Assembly: GCA_001512865.1 (NCBI GenBank)
Contig: LFSY01000094.1
Location: 25,052-58,448, forward strand
Length of the DNA: 33,397 nucleotides
Source of the DNA: Rikenellaceae bacterium DTU002
GTDB taxonomy: Bacteria; Bacteroidota; Bacteroidia; Bacteroidales; UBA932
Direction of reading: 5' to 3'
Part shown: positions 1 to 9,900 of the stretch, in pieces
Layout of the letters: the number at the start of each line of letters is the position of its first letter
Numbering within the stretch: the stretch's first letter is position 1
Translations under genes and position numbers: made by a program
The notes under the pieces: generated by a model
Told to the model about the DNA's origin: nothing
Database searches by the model: none
What the model saw: only the letters and a program-made list of their open reading frames with translations

Positions 1-1379
1 GCAGCCTGCAGCAGGTTGAACTCGTCGTTGGTATATACGACCTGCTTCTTCATCCCGTAGGTGTTCTCGGGTTTTCCCCTCAGGCTGAATACTGCCTGAA
101 TATTGGGATCCCTGCTCTTGGTAATGGATCCGCTGGCCGAATCCCCCTCGGTGATGAACAGCATGGTCTGCTCTGCCCGTTCATGCTTGTCGGTGAAATG
201 GATCCGGCAGTCGCGCAGTTTCCGGTTGTGAAGGCTGATCTTTTTGGCATTTTCCTTAGCCTTTTTGCGTACCATGCCGACAGCCTTGCGTTCTTTTTCG
301 TTTTCAATGATCTTGCGAAGCAATATATCTGCCGTCTCGGGATTCCTGTGCAGGTAATTGTCCAGTTGTTCCTTAACGAAATCGCTTATGAAACTTCTGA
401 GAGTAGGGCCTCCCGGGCCCATTTCCCTGGAATCGAGGATCGTTTTTGTCTGATTCGCAAATTTGGGTTCAATAAGCCTTATGCTGATGGCCCCGACTAT
501 GGATTGCCGGATGTCGGAAGGTTCGAAATCCTTTTTGAAAAATTCCTTAATGGTCCTCGCCACTGCTTCTCTGAAAACGGACAAATGGGTTCCTCCCTGT
601 GAAGTGTTCTGTCCGTTGGCAAAGGACATGATACTTTCTCCCGTGTCGTTGGAATGGGTGATCACCATTTCTATGTCCGGCCCTGTAAGGTGTATGGGGG
701 GATACAGCGTTTCTTCCGCCATACTTTCGTTTACCAGGTCCAGAAGTCCGTTTCGGGAGATGAACTCTTCGTCGTTCAGCTGCATTTTCAGCCCCTTGTT
801 CAGATAGGCGTAATGCTTCATCATTTCCTGAACAAATTCCAGGTGTATGGAATAATTGGGAAAGAGTTCAGGATCCGGGGTGAAGCGTACCAGGGTCCCG
901 TCCTTTTCTCCGGATTCGGCTTCGCCGTCTTCCACCAGGACCCCTTTGGAGAACTTGCCGTAGCGGCTTTTTCCGTCACGGAAGGATTCAATGTAGAACA
1001 TGGTGGAAGTGGCATTAACCGCTTTCAATCCCACGCCGTTCAAACCTACTGCCTTCTGAAAGGATTTGTTGTCGTATTTTGCCCCGGTGTTCATTTTGTT
1101 CGCGGCGTCTATCACTTTTCCGAAAGGAATGCCCCGCCCGTAATCCCGTACCGATATGACCTGATCCAGGATGGTTACGCTGATAACCTTCCCGTGTCCC
1201 ATGGCATATTCGTCAACCGAGTTGTCAATGACTTCCTTGATCAGGACATAGAGCCCGTCATCGGGAGTGCTTCCGTCACCTGACTTTCCTATGTACATAC
1301 CCGGTCTGAGCCGGATATGCTGATTCCATTCAAGTGTCTGGAAATTTGCTTCTGTATAGGGTGCTGCTGGATTGGACAT
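1..1379 (-). CDS. parE: DNA topoisomerase IV subunit B (partial, 3' end beyond window)
   Basis: ATPase subunit of the type IIA topoisomerase that decatenates daughter chromosomes with ParC. The start is the ATG at 1379; 459 codons are present and the C-terminus lies beyond the left edge. GHKL ATPase landmarks are visible: DNSVDE with the catalytic Glu near residue 57, DYGRGIP at 79-85 and GLNGVG at 112-117. The toprim signature EGDSASG sits at 411-417, followed by QAVFSLRGKPEN, which resembles Bacteroidetes ParE more than GyrB. That choice rests on recalled family patterns; GyrB is the alternative. It diverges from the ATP synthase operon and is preceded by a TAnnTTTG box only 8 nt from the start codon, so its leader must be very short. 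Confidence 0.9.
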   Translation of the reverse strand, partial: MSNPAAPYTEANFQTLEWNQHIRLRPGMYIGKSGDGSTPDDGLYVLIKEVIDNSVDEYAMGHGKVISVTILDQVISVRDYGRGIPFGKVIDAANKMNTGAKYDNKSFQKAVGLNGVGLKAVNATSTMFYIESFRDGKSRYGKFSKGVLVEDGEAESGEKDGTLVRFTPDPELFPNYSIHLEFVQEMMKHYAYLNKGLKMQLNDEEFISRNGLLDLVNESMAEETLYPPIHLTGPDIEMVITHSNDTGESIMSFANGQNTSQGGTHLSVFREAVARTIKEFFKKDFEPSDIRQSIVGAISIRLIEPKFANQTKTILDSREMGPGGPTLRSFISDFVKEQLDNYLHRNPETADILLRKIIENEKERKAVGMVRKKAKENAKKISLHNRKLRDCRIHFTDKHERAEQTMLFITEGDSASGSITKSRDPNIQAVFSLRGKPENTYGMKKQVVYTNDEFNLLQA

Positions 1380-1387
1380 ACGGGGCA

Positions 1388-1395
1388 CAAAGATA
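1388..1395 (-). promoter_or_regulatory. -7 promoter box of parE
   Basis: TATCTTTG on the minus strand, a perfect TAnnTTTG match. Only 8 nt separate it from the parE ATG, so the 5' leader would be only a few nt. No clear -33 TTTG is seen. Confidence 0.6.
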
Positions 1396-1428
1396 AAAAA
1401 AACTGGTATAAGTAGTCTAATTAATCAT

Positions 1429-1436
1429 TACATTTG
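1429..1436 (+). promoter_or_regulatory. -7 promoter box of the ATP synthase operon
   Basis: TACATTTG, a perfect TAnnTTTG match, 30 nt upstream of the atpD ATG. It is the only perfect box in this orientation in the parE/atpD spacer. The -33 region is weak. Confidence 0.65.
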
Positions 1437-1457
1437 CCGCTGGTTCAAAGAACATAA

Positions 1458-3232
<1,775 letters not shown>

Positions 3233-3253
3233 CCCGCGATAAATAAAGCAGTT

Positions 3254-3634
3254 ATGATAAAAAAAATGCTTACGGTACATACAATTGTGCTCCTTTCTGT
3301 CGGGATCGTATGGGGCCTGATCATGTATCTTTTTATGCCTCAATGGTGGTTCCCTTCCTACCCGGTAATCCCTGCAACGTTTTACCTGGTGGGAATACTC
3401 GAGATATGGCTTATGAAAAAGAGCAAGACACAGAAGGCAAGAATGCTTAACAGCATGCTTATTCAAAGGATTGTCCGCTGGGGGATTGTGCTGGTGGTTT
3501 TGGCCCTGCTGATTGGGGTGGCGCATCCTCCGAAAGCTTCCTTTATCATTAGTTTCATGGGAATGTTCATGGTGTACAGTTTCATGTCCATCTGGTTTTT
3601 ACTGGCCGATACAAAACATAACAGGGAAAAGTGA
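3254..3634 (+). CDS. Small membrane protein in the ATP synthase operon (AtpI-like by position)
   Basis: A 126-residue hydrophobic protein with about four membrane segments: residues 5-27, 34-53, 69-88 and 95-117. A positively charged loop (KKSKTQKAR) follows the second. It lies between atpC and atpB, where Bacteroidetes ATP synthase operons carry a small poorly conserved membrane gene. In other phyla AtpI at a comparable place helps c-ring assembly; a similar role here is inference from size, topology and position, because no diagnostic motif is visible. Its TGA overlaps the GTG start of atpB (GTGA). Confidence 0.75.
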   Translation: MIKKMLTVHTIVLLSVGIVWGLIMYLFMPQWWFPSYPVIPATFYLVGILEIWLMKKSKTQKARMLNSMLIQRIVRWGIVLVVLALLIGVAHPPKASFIISFMGMFMVYSFMSIWFLLADTKHNREK

Positions 3635-4746
3635 CAGCCACAGGTACCATAAAATCACTTTTTGTAGCAGCCTTTTTAACGGGCTGTTTGTTCCCAGTCA
3701 CGGCTCTGGCAAAGAAAGAAAGACCTCCCCTGAATGTTAAGGAAGTGATCATGGGCCACCTGGAAGACAGTTACCAATGGCATTTGTTTACAGCAGGGGA
3801 CAGACACATTGGCATTCCCCTGCCTGTGATCGTGAGGAGCCGGGAGCGGGGATGGTTCGTTTTCATGTCATCAAAACTGAAAGAGCAGGAGCATTACAGG
3901 GGATTCTATTACGCCGACACGGGGCGTTTGAAGGGCAAAATAGTGGAAAATGACACTGCCGGACAGCAGGTAAGGCCCTTTGACATTTCCATTACAAAGA
4001 ATGTCCTTGCTTTGTTCTTCTCGTGTGGTATTCTCATATTTCTGGTGCTTCGCCTGTCAGGGCGGTACAGGAAACTTGAGCTCGAGGGCAACCCCGACGC
4101 CGTTCCCGCCGGAATCCCGGGGATCATGGAATGGTTTATCATGAGTATTCACGACGGGGTGATAAAAAAATGTGTGGGGAAGGATTATCAGAGATATGCC
4201 CCTTATTTGCTCACGGCTTTTTTCTTTATATTCCTGAACAACGTGCTGGGCCTGGTTCCCATTTTTCCTGCCGGGGCAAACCTTACCGGTAACATTGCCA
4301 TCACCATGGGACTGGCTTTCTTCACCATGTTTGCAGTGAATATTTTCGGGAACCGGGAATACTGGAAAGAGATCCTGTGGCCCGATGTCCCGGTGTTCAT
4401 GAAAGTTCCCGTTCCCATCATGCAGATTATTGAGTTCTTTGGGATCCTGACAAAACCCCTTGCCCTGACGATCCGTCTGTTTGCCAATATTTTTGCCGGA
4501 CACATTATCATTCTGGCATTGACATCACTTGTTTTCCTGACCGTCGCCATGGGGCCTGCGGTCAATGCTTCGATGAGTGCCGCCTCGGTTCTGTTTTCTG
4601 TGTTCATGATGGCTCTGGAACTGTTGGTCGCATACATACAGGCGTATGTTTTCACCATGCTTTCGTCGATATTCATAGGGTTGTCAAGACAAGAACCGCA
4701 TAAACATAAAACGGCCTGTGCCGTACAAGATCAATCAATTCATTAA
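3631..4746 (+). CDS. atpB: F1Fo ATP synthase subunit a with exported N-terminal extension
   Basis: Proton-channel subunit of Fo. The 371-residue product is about 100 longer than E. coli subunit a. Residues 1-27 look like a signal peptide ending ALA-KK; an LTGC lipobox-like sequence near residue 17 is an alternative reading. Residues 28-112 form a presumably periplasmic region with the motif GHLEDSYQWHLF. The core follows, with the essential arginine at R282 in LTIRLFANIFAGH. The GTG start is supported by its overlap with the upstream stop codon and by the signal peptide that begins there. The long N-terminus is typical of Bacteroidetes AtpB. Confidence 0.93.
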   Translation: MTATGTIKSLFVAAFLTGCLFPVTALAKKERPPLNVKEVIMGHLEDSYQWHLFTAGDRHIGIPLPVIVRSRERGWFVFMSSKLKEQEHYRGFYYADTGRLKGKIVENDTAGQQVRPFDISITKNVLALFFSCGILIFLVLRLSGRYRKLELEGNPDAVPAGIPGIMEWFIMSIHDGVIKKCVGKDYQRYAPYLLTAFFFIFLNNVLGLVPIFPAGANLTGNIAITMGLAFFTMFAVNIFGNREYWKEILWPDVPVFMKVPVPIMQIIEFFGILTKPLALTIRLFANIFAGHIIILALTSLVFLTVAMGPAVNASMSAASVLFSVFMMALELLVAYIQAYVFTMLSSIFIGLSRQEPHKHKTACAVQDQSIH

Positions 4747-4757
4747 ATTATACCATT

Positions 4758-5012
4758 ATGTTACTATTCACTGTATTGCAAGCTGCTGTCGCAAGTATGG
4801 AAATTGCCAAATTAGGGGCTGTACTGGCTGCGGCTATTGTGGTCATTGGCGCTTCCTTAGGGATTAGCAAGATAGGAAGCTCTGCCATGGAGGCCATTGC
4901 GCGTCAGCCCGAGGCGGCTGACGGAATAAGAATGGCAATGATCATCATAGGTGCGCTGGTGGAGGGGGTTTCCCTGTTCGCCATCATCGTGTGCCTGCTG
5001 GTGGCTTTGTAA
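4758..5012 (+). CDS. atpE: F1Fo ATP synthase subunit c
   Basis: Proteolipid forming the rotating c-ring. It has 84 residues: two hydrophobic helices joined by the polar loop ARQPEAADG. The ion-binding carboxylate is E69 in GALVEGVSLF. Sodium-type rings have Gln in helix 1 and Ser after the Glu; here an Ile aligns with the Gln and a Gly follows the Glu, so proton coupling is expected. Helix 1 has Ser at some positions where many c subunits have Gly. It sits between atpB and atpF with no Shine-Dalgarno sequence. Confidence 0.95.
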   Translation: MLLFTVLQAAVASMEIAKLGAVLAAAIVVIGASLGISKIGSSAMEAIARQPEAADGIRMAMIIIGALVEGVSLFAIIVCLLVAL

Positions 5013-5024
5013 TCTTTGCATGCC

Positions 5025-5525
5025 ATGGACCTTTTGATGCCTGATTCCGGGTTGTTGTTCTGGATGCTGCTTTCTTTCGGTATCCTGTTCCTGATCCTTG
5101 CCCGTTACGGCTGGCCTGTGATCACGGGAGCGGTCGAGCGCCGCAATGAACGGATTGCCAAAGCTCTTTCCGATGCGGCGGCGGCCAGGCAATTGCTGGC
5201 GACCTTGAAGCAGCAGGAAGAAAAAATATTGCAACAGTCCCGGGATGAACAGACTAAAATGATCGAACAGACGGCGGCTATGCGAAAAGAGCTCCTGGAG
5301 CAGGCCAGGGAAGCTGCCCGTGAAGAAAGCCGCCTGGCACTGGAGCATGCCAGGACCCAGATAGAGAAGGAAAGGGAGATCGCTTTCCAGGAGGTACGTT
5401 CCTATGTGGCCTCACTTTCACTGGAAGTGGCCGAGAAGGTATTGCGTGAACAACTGGATTCAGACATCAGGCATCTGGAGCTGATCAACAGGATGGTGGA
5501 TGAATCCTTAAAACCCAGGGCATAA
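5025..5525 (+). CDS. atpF: F1Fo ATP synthase subunit b
   Basis: Peripheral-stalk subunit anchoring F1 to the membrane. The 166-residue product has one N-terminal membrane helix (about residues 10-27, SGLLFWMLLSFGILFLILA) and a long charged Ala/Glu/Gln-rich coiled coil (about 35-140). I chose ATG 5025 (MDLLMPDSG), matching the usual Bacteroidetes start, over the in-frame TTG at 5016. It lies 12 nt after atpE and 4 nt before atpH. Confidence 0.93.
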   Translation: MDLLMPDSGLLFWMLLSFGILFLILARYGWPVITGAVERRNERIAKALSDAAAARQLLATLKQQEEKILQQSRDEQTKMIEQTAAMRKELLEQAREAAREESRLALEHARTQIEKEREIAFQEVRSYVASLSLEVAEKVLREQLDSDIRHLELINRMVDESLKPRA

Positions 5526-5529
5526 GGTC

Positions 5530-6093
5530 ATGAACACAGGATTGATCGCGGCCAGGTATGCCTCTGCTTTGATCATGTATGCATCCGATCATCGTGCGGG
5601 TCATGACCTGTACCTGATGATGAAAAGGATATCCGGGTTTTTTACCCTTGAAGCGGAGCTTGAAAAGACATTCTGCAACAGGATGATCTCCCGTGAGAAA
5701 AGGAAAGAGCTGTTTCTGGACATGTTCCCAAATTATCCCCGGGAATCGCTACAGGTTCTTTCCGGTTTCCTGGATCTGCTGATCCAACAGAGGAGGGAAC
5801 ATATCATACGGTATGCATGTCTGCAATACATCCATCTGTACCGTAAGAAGCACGGGATTACGTATGGTGTGCTGACCACCGTTGTCCCGGTAGATGAAGG
5901 GACGGCTGACAGAATAAAAAAGCTCCTGGAACCGGTCCATCCCGAGAAGGTTGAACTGGAAATGAAACAAGATGCCCGTTTGCTGGGGGGTTTTTCCCTG
6001 AGGGTGGGAATGGACGTCTGGGATGCTTCCCTGGCTGCCCGTATGAGGAAAGTGAGAAAAGCCTATGGATTAACCGATAATAATCAGACTTAA
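5530..6093 (+). CDS. atpH: F1Fo ATP synthase subunit delta
   Basis: F1 subunit joining the peripheral stalk to the alpha subunits. The 187-residue product shows the family layout: an N-terminal helical domain starting [13 protein letters not shown], the segment [22 protein letters not shown], and the C-terminal domain with [18 protein letters not shown] before a basic helix. Its position between atpF and atpA and its length fit OSCP/delta. It stops 1 nt before the atpA start. Confidence 0.93.
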   Translation: MNTGLIAARYASALIMYASDHRAGHDLYLMMKRISGFFTLEAELEKTFCNRMISREKRKELFLDMFPNYPRESLQVLSGFLDLLIQQRREHIIRYACLQYIHLYRKKHGITYGVLTTVVPVDEGTADRIKKLLEPVHPEKVELEMKQDARLLGGFSLRVGMDVWDASLAARMRKVRKAYGLTDNNQT

Positions 6094-6094
6094 T

Positions 6095-7669
6095 ATGTCA
6101 GATGTGATAAAACCCGCAGAAGTAGCCGAAATCCTGCGGATGCAGCTGGAAGGACTGGACAACCGTCCTGTATACGAAGAAAAGGGTGTTGTGCTTCAGG
6201 TAAGTGACGGGGTTGTCCGTGTTTACGGTCTGTACAACGCCGGCGCCAACGAGTTGCTGGAATTTGACAACGGCATCATGGCCATAGTCATGAACCTGGA
6301 AGAAGACAATGTGGGGGCTGTGCTGCTGGGACCAACAGACAAGGTCCGTGAAGGAGACATGGTCAGAAGAACCGGGACCATAGCCTCTGTTCCGGTAAGT
6401 GAAAAAATGCTGGGCAGGGTGATCGATCCTTTGGGAAACCCCCTGGACGGCAGAGGTGCCGTTACGGGCCCGGTCACCCCCATGCCCCTGGAACGGAAAG
6501 CTCCGGGAGTGATCTACCGTCAGCCTGTATCGGAACCCCTGCAGACAGGTATTAAATCCATAGATGCGATGATCCCCATCGGCAGAGGCCAGAGAGAACT
6601 GATCATAGGGGACAGGCAGACCGGAAAAACCGCCATTGCCCTGGATACAATCATCAACCAGCGCAACAATTATCTGTCCGGAGATCCTGTTTACTGCATT
6701 TATGTTGCCATAGGACAAAAAGGTTCAACGGTCGCATCCATTGTCAACACACTGGAAAAGTACGGGGCAATGGAATATACGGTAGTCATATCCGCCACTG
6801 CAGGAGATCCTGCCGCCATGCAGTATTTCGCACCTTTCTCGGGAGCTGCCATTGGAGAATATTTTCGTGATACGGGACGTCATGCGCTTGTGGTTTACGA
6901 TGACCTTTCCAAACAGGCTGTATCGTACAGGGAGGTATCCCTGATCCTGCGCAGGCCATCGGGCAGGGAAGCATACCCGGGAGATGTGTTTTACCTGCAC
7001 TCCCGCCTTTTGGAGCGGGCTGCCAGGATCATCGATCAGAACGAGGTGGCCGGTCAGATGAACGACATACCGGAATCGCTCCGCGGACGCGTGAAAGGAG
7101 GAGGGTCCCTGACGGCACTGCCGATCATTGAAACACAGGCAGGCGATGTCTCGGCCTATATCCCTACCAATGTGATTTCCATTACCGATGGACAGATTTT
7201 TCTGGACACCGACCTGTTCAACCAGGGATACCGGCCTGCAGTCAATGTGGGGATATCGGTTTCCCGTGTGGGAGGGAATGCACAGCTCAGGGCCATGAAA
7301 CAGGTAGCCGGAACGCTGAAGATTGACCAGGCGCAGTACCGGGAACTGGAGTCGTTTTCACGTTTTGGAGGTGACATGGATCCCATGACTACCCGGATGT
7401 TGGACAAGGGCCAGAAGAATTCCCGGCTTCTGATCCAGAAACAATATGGTCCGCTGCCGGTCGGCAAACAGATAGCGTTGCTCTATTGCGGTGTTCACGG
7501 ATTGCTTTCGAGGGTCTCCCTTGACAAGATTTCGGTGTTCGAGGAAAAATTCCTGCAGGTACTCGAGACCAGTTACCGTGACAAAGTGCTGGTGCCGCTG
7601 AACCGGGGGGAGATAGATCCGCAGATAGAATCCATTATCGAAAGTGTGGCAGAACAAATAGCAGGTTAA
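6095..7669 (+). CDS. atpA: F1Fo ATP synthase subunit alpha
   Basis: Non-catalytic nucleotide-binding F1 subunit. The 524-residue product has the P-loop GDRQTGKT at 172-179, and [11 protein letters not shown] containing the arginine that reaches the catalytic beta site. The N-terminus ([14 protein letters not shown]) is the segment that binds delta. Length is normal. It lies 1 nt after atpH and 3 nt before atpG, without a Shine-Dalgarno sequence. Confidence 0.97.
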   Translation: MSDVIKPAEVAEILRMQLEGLDNRPVYEEKGVVLQVSDGVVRVYGLYNAGANELLEFDNGIMAIVMNLEEDNVGAVLLGPTDKVREGDMVRRTGTIASVPVSEKMLGRVIDPLGNPLDGRGAVTGPVTPMPLERKAPGVIYRQPVSEPLQTGIKSIDAMIPIGRGQRELIIGDRQTGKTAIALDTIINQRNNYLSGDPVYCIYVAIGQKGSTVASIVNTLEKYGAMEYTVVISATAGDPAAMQYFAPFSGAAIGEYFRDTGRHALVVYDDLSKQAVSYREVSLILRRPSGREAYPGDVFYLHSRLLERAARIIDQNEVAGQMNDIPESLRGRVKGGGSLTALPIIETQAGDVSAYIPTNVISITDGQIFLDTDLFNQGYRPAVNVGISVSRVGGNAQLRAMKQVAGTLKIDQAQYRELESFSRFGGDMDPMTTRMLDKGQKNSRLLIQKQYGPLPVGKQIALLYCGVHGLLSRVSLDKISVFEEKFLQVLETSYRDKVLVPLNRGEIDPQIESIIESVAEQIAG

Positions 7670-7672
7670 TTC

Positions 7673-8653
7673 ATGGCCTCCTTAAGAGAGATAAAACACA
7701 GGATCGCTTCCGTTAAAAGGACACAGAAGATCACCGAAGCCATGCAGCGGGTGTCTTCGGCCAAACTGCACAAGGCGCAGTCTGCCCTGGGAGACATGCT
7801 CCCCTATGAAGAACGGCTGCATTATATGCTCCTCACCTTTATTCATGAAGAGAGGTATTTGTATGAACACGGGTATCCCAGGGGCATGCATTCACTTCGT
7901 CAGACACCCTTTGCGATTGCACGCCCCATCCAAAACGTTGCCATCATATTTATGGCGTCGGATTCCGGACTTTGCGGATCCTACAATGCCAATATGGAGA
8001 AAAAGCTTCACGAAGTACTTCAGGAATACGCCCATCTCTCCCCGCAGAACATCACACTGTACCCTGTAGGCCATAAAATGCTGGAAGCTGCGCAAAAGAC
8101 AGGATGTTCGGTTTGTGATCAGTTCACACATCTTATGGCAAAGCCCGATTATCAGTCCTGTGAAAGCCTTTCCCGCCGTTTGGGAATAGGATATATGAGA
8201 GGCAGGGTGGATAAGGCAGAACTGATCTTCTATCATTTCAAGAATATGGCCGTTCAGATCCTGCAGAGAGATACCTTTCTTCCTTTTCAGTCGGAGCTTG
8301 TAAAAAGTTCTAACCCTTCATTCGGGCGGGAACTGAAAGGGAAACAAGGGGTCATCATCCCACAGGAATATCCCATGGAAGAATTGAATCCCGAATATTT
8401 TGAGAACTATATCATTGAGCCATCGCGGCAGGAACTCATAGATTCGCTCTTGCCCAAAGTCCTTCGTTTCCAGATATACAGGGCTGTACTTGACGCCAAC
8501 GCTTCTGAACATGCTGCCCGCACCATGGCCATGAAGGCGGCTTCTGAAAACGCTCAGGACCTGATACGTGAATTGTCCCTGCAATATAACAAAAGCCGCC
8601 AGCAGGCCATTACGTCAGAAATTCTTGATATTTTATCGGGATCTGTCAGATAA
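7673..8653 (+). CDS. atpG: F1Fo ATP synthase subunit gamma
   Basis: Central rotor shaft of F1. The 326-residue product has the conserved N-terminal helix LREIKHRIASVKRTQKITEAM and the C-terminal helix with ASEHAARTMAMKAASENA. It is about 35 residues longer than the E. coli protein, the extra sequence lying in the middle Rossmann-like domain. Last gene of the operon. It ends 4 nt before the convergent hpf stop, so no dedicated terminator fits between them. Confidence 0.95.
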   Translation: MASLREIKHRIASVKRTQKITEAMQRVSSAKLHKAQSALGDMLPYEERLHYMLLTFIHEERYLYEHGYPRGMHSLRQTPFAIARPIQNVAIIFMASDSGLCGSYNANMEKKLHEVLQEYAHLSPQNITLYPVGHKMLEAAQKTGCSVCDQFTHLMAKPDYQSCESLSRRLGIGYMRGRVDKAELIFYHFKNMAVQILQRDTFLPFQSELVKSSNPSFGRELKGKQGVIIPQEYPMEELNPEYFENYIIEPSRQELIDSLLPKVLRFQIYRAVLDANASEHAARTMAMKAASENAQDLIRELSLQYNKSRQQAITSEILDILSGSVR

Positions 8654-8657
8654 GGGA

Positions 8658-8951
8658 TCAGGCTCCACGCATTTTCTGTTTGGTTTTAACCAGGTTTTCT
8701 TTCAGAATATCCACACCCGTAGCAATGGCTTCTTCAAAGGTCGGACAAGTTTTTTCCGCTATGAGATCATTCCCGGGGACCTTTACACGTATCGCAGCTT
8801 TCTTGTTGTCGTGTCCCGGAACCAGGGAGAGGGTCACTTCGACCCCTATGATGGCATCAAAGAATCTTTCCAGTTTTCCCACTTTTTCATCAATGAAATC
8901 CAGCAGTTTCCTGTCGGCATCAAATTTTACGGATTCAACTCTAATGTCCAT
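8658..8951 (-). CDS. hpf: Ribosome hibernation-promoting factor, short form (HPF/RaiA family)
   Basis: Binds the 30S decoding region and stores ribosomes in an inactive state. The 97-residue product starts MDIRVESVKFDADRKL and shows the family pattern: the segment DEKVGKLERFFD, a strand rich in basic and acidic residues, and TCPTFEEAIATGVDILKENL. It lacks the C-terminal dimerisation domain of long HPF. I chose ATG 8951 over the in-frame ATG 8963 because GGAGGT ends 5 nt before it. A strong Shine-Dalgarno sequence is rare in this window. It is 46 nt downstream of xerC on the same strand. Confidence 0.9.
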   Translation of the reverse strand: MDIRVESVKFDADRKLLDFIDEKVGKLERFFDAIIGVEVTLSLVPGHDNKKAAIRVKVPGNDLIAEKTCPTFEEAIATGVDILKENLVKTKQKMRGA

Positions 8952-8956
8952 AATTA

Positions 8957-8962
8957 CCTCCA
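8957..8962 (-). promoter_or_regulatory. Strong ribosome binding site of hpf
   Basis: GGAGGT on the minus strand, 5 nt upstream of ATG 8951. It decides the start codon and stands out because nearly all other genes here lack a Shine-Dalgarno sequence. Confidence 0.75.
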
Positions 8963-8997
8963 TTTTATATTGTTATTAAATAGGCACCGGGGGGCAT

Positions 8998-9861
8998 TCA
9001 GGCCCTTGGATGTGCCTTTTGATATGCTTTTTTCAATACTTCAAAAGAATTGTGTGTATATACCTGGGTGGCGGCCAGGGAAGTGTGCCCCAGCAGTTCC
9101 TTGATGCTGTTCAGGTCGGCCCCCCTGTTGAGCAGGTGGGTGGCCAGGGAATGACGCAGCACGTGCGGACTTTTTTTCCCGGTAAATCCGGGTTCGGCCG
9201 ATAATTCCCTGTGTACCATTTTGCTGATCGTTGTCAAGGCAATGGGATCCCCGTTTTTCCTGCAAAACAACCACGGGGAAGGCACCTCTCTTTTTTCCAT
9301 ATATGACTGCAAATCCCGGACCAAACCATCGCTCAGGGGAACATCGCGTTCTTTGTTCCCTTTTCCTTTTACGCGCAGGAGGGAGCGGTCAAAATCCAGG
9401 TCCCCTGTCCTGATGCCGGCCAGTTCCGCACGGCGGATTCCCGTAGCGTAGAGAAGGTGGATCATCATTTGTACCTGGGAGGGGGCTGTTTCTTTTTTAT
9501 CGATCATCCCGTTGATTTTCCCCTCCGGATAAAACTCGGGAATCCTGCGCCCTTTTTTGGGGCGGATAAGAAGTTTCAGGGGGTTGTCAGGAAGTGCTTC
9601 TTTTTTGACCAGGTAATTGCAAAAAGAACTCAGTGCGGAGAGCCGCTGGTAAACCGTTGCAGCGCTCAGTCCCTGCTCCAGAAGATGACCCGTATATAAC
9701 CTGAGTCCGGTAAGGGTAACATCTTTCATGGGATTGTCTGATGAAGAGATGCCCATGAATTCACAGAAGTCTATAATTGCATGATCATAAATAACTTGCG
9801 TGCGAGTTGAGTAGCGTTTCTGTACCCTCAGGAAATCTATGAAATCATTTCTTCCCATCAT
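8998..9861 (-). CDS. xerC: Tyrosine recombinase, XerC/XerD type
   Basis: Site-specific recombinase, probably one half of the Xer pair that resolves chromosome dimers. About 287 residues: an N-terminal SAM-like core-binding domain (FLRVQKRYSTRTQVIYDHA), then the catalytic domain. Visible active-site elements are ATGIRRAEL (Arg), VKGKGNKERDVPL (Lys), HVLRHSLATHL (His and Arg) and LGHTSLAATQVYTH (His and the Tyr nucleophile). The start is ATG 9861 or 9858; both lie 3-6 nt from a TAnnTTTG box. It sits between rpsU and hpf, a position conserved in Bacteroidetes and not a sign of a mobile element. I cannot separate XerC from XerD by eye. Confidence 0.9.
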   Translation of the reverse strand: MMGRNDFIDFLRVQKRYSTRTQVIYDHAIIDFCEFMGISSSDNPMKDVTLTGLRLYTGHLLEQGLSAATVYQRLSALSSFCNYLVKKEALPDNPLKLLIRPKKGRRIPEFYPEGKINGMIDKKETAPSQVQMMIHLLYATGIRRAELAGIRTGDLDFDRSLLRVKGKGNKERDVPLSDGLVRDLQSYMEKREVPSPWLFCRKNGDPIALTTISKMVHRELSAEPGFTGKKSPHVLRHSLATHLLNRGADLNSIKELLGHTSLAATQVYTHNSFEVLKKAYQKAHPRA

Positions 9862-9864
9862 ACA

Positions 9865-9872
9865 CAAATATA
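9865..9872 (-). promoter_or_regulatory. -7 promoter box of xerC
   Basis: TATATTTG on the minus strand, a perfect TAnnTTTG match, starting 1 nt past the T-tract of the rpsU terminator. Only 3 nt separate it from ATG 9861, so the transcript would be leaderless. Confidence 0.55.
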
Positions 9873-9873
9873 C

Positions 9874-9900
9874 AAAAAAAAACGAGGATTACTCCTCGTT
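9874..9900 (-). terminator. Intrinsic terminator of rpsU, overlapping its last codons
   Basis: A perfect 8-bp stem (AACGAGGA and TCCTCGTT at 9881-9900 on the minus strand) with a 4-nt loop, followed by a run of T (9874-9880). The stem contains the last rpsU codons and the TAA lies mostly in the loop. Confidence 0.85.

Noticed and set aside
183-1283. Plus-strand open frames of 114-209 codons across the first 1.3 kb
   Set aside because: They lie opposite parE, whose ATPase and toprim motifs read cleanly on the minus strand; none has a recognisable product.
5016-5024. TTG 5016 as the atpF start
   Set aside because: ATG 5025 gives the usual MDLL start; the extra MHA has no support.
8676-8700. 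Possible terminator for the ATP synthase operon within hpf (TGGTT and AACCA, then a T-rich stretch)
   Set aside because: The stem would need a 2-nt loop or fall to 3 bp, too weak to call.
8998-9861. Tyrosine recombinase as a sign of an integrated mobile element
   Set aside because: It sits in the conserved rpsU-xerC-hpf cluster with no attachment repeats or phage genes nearby.
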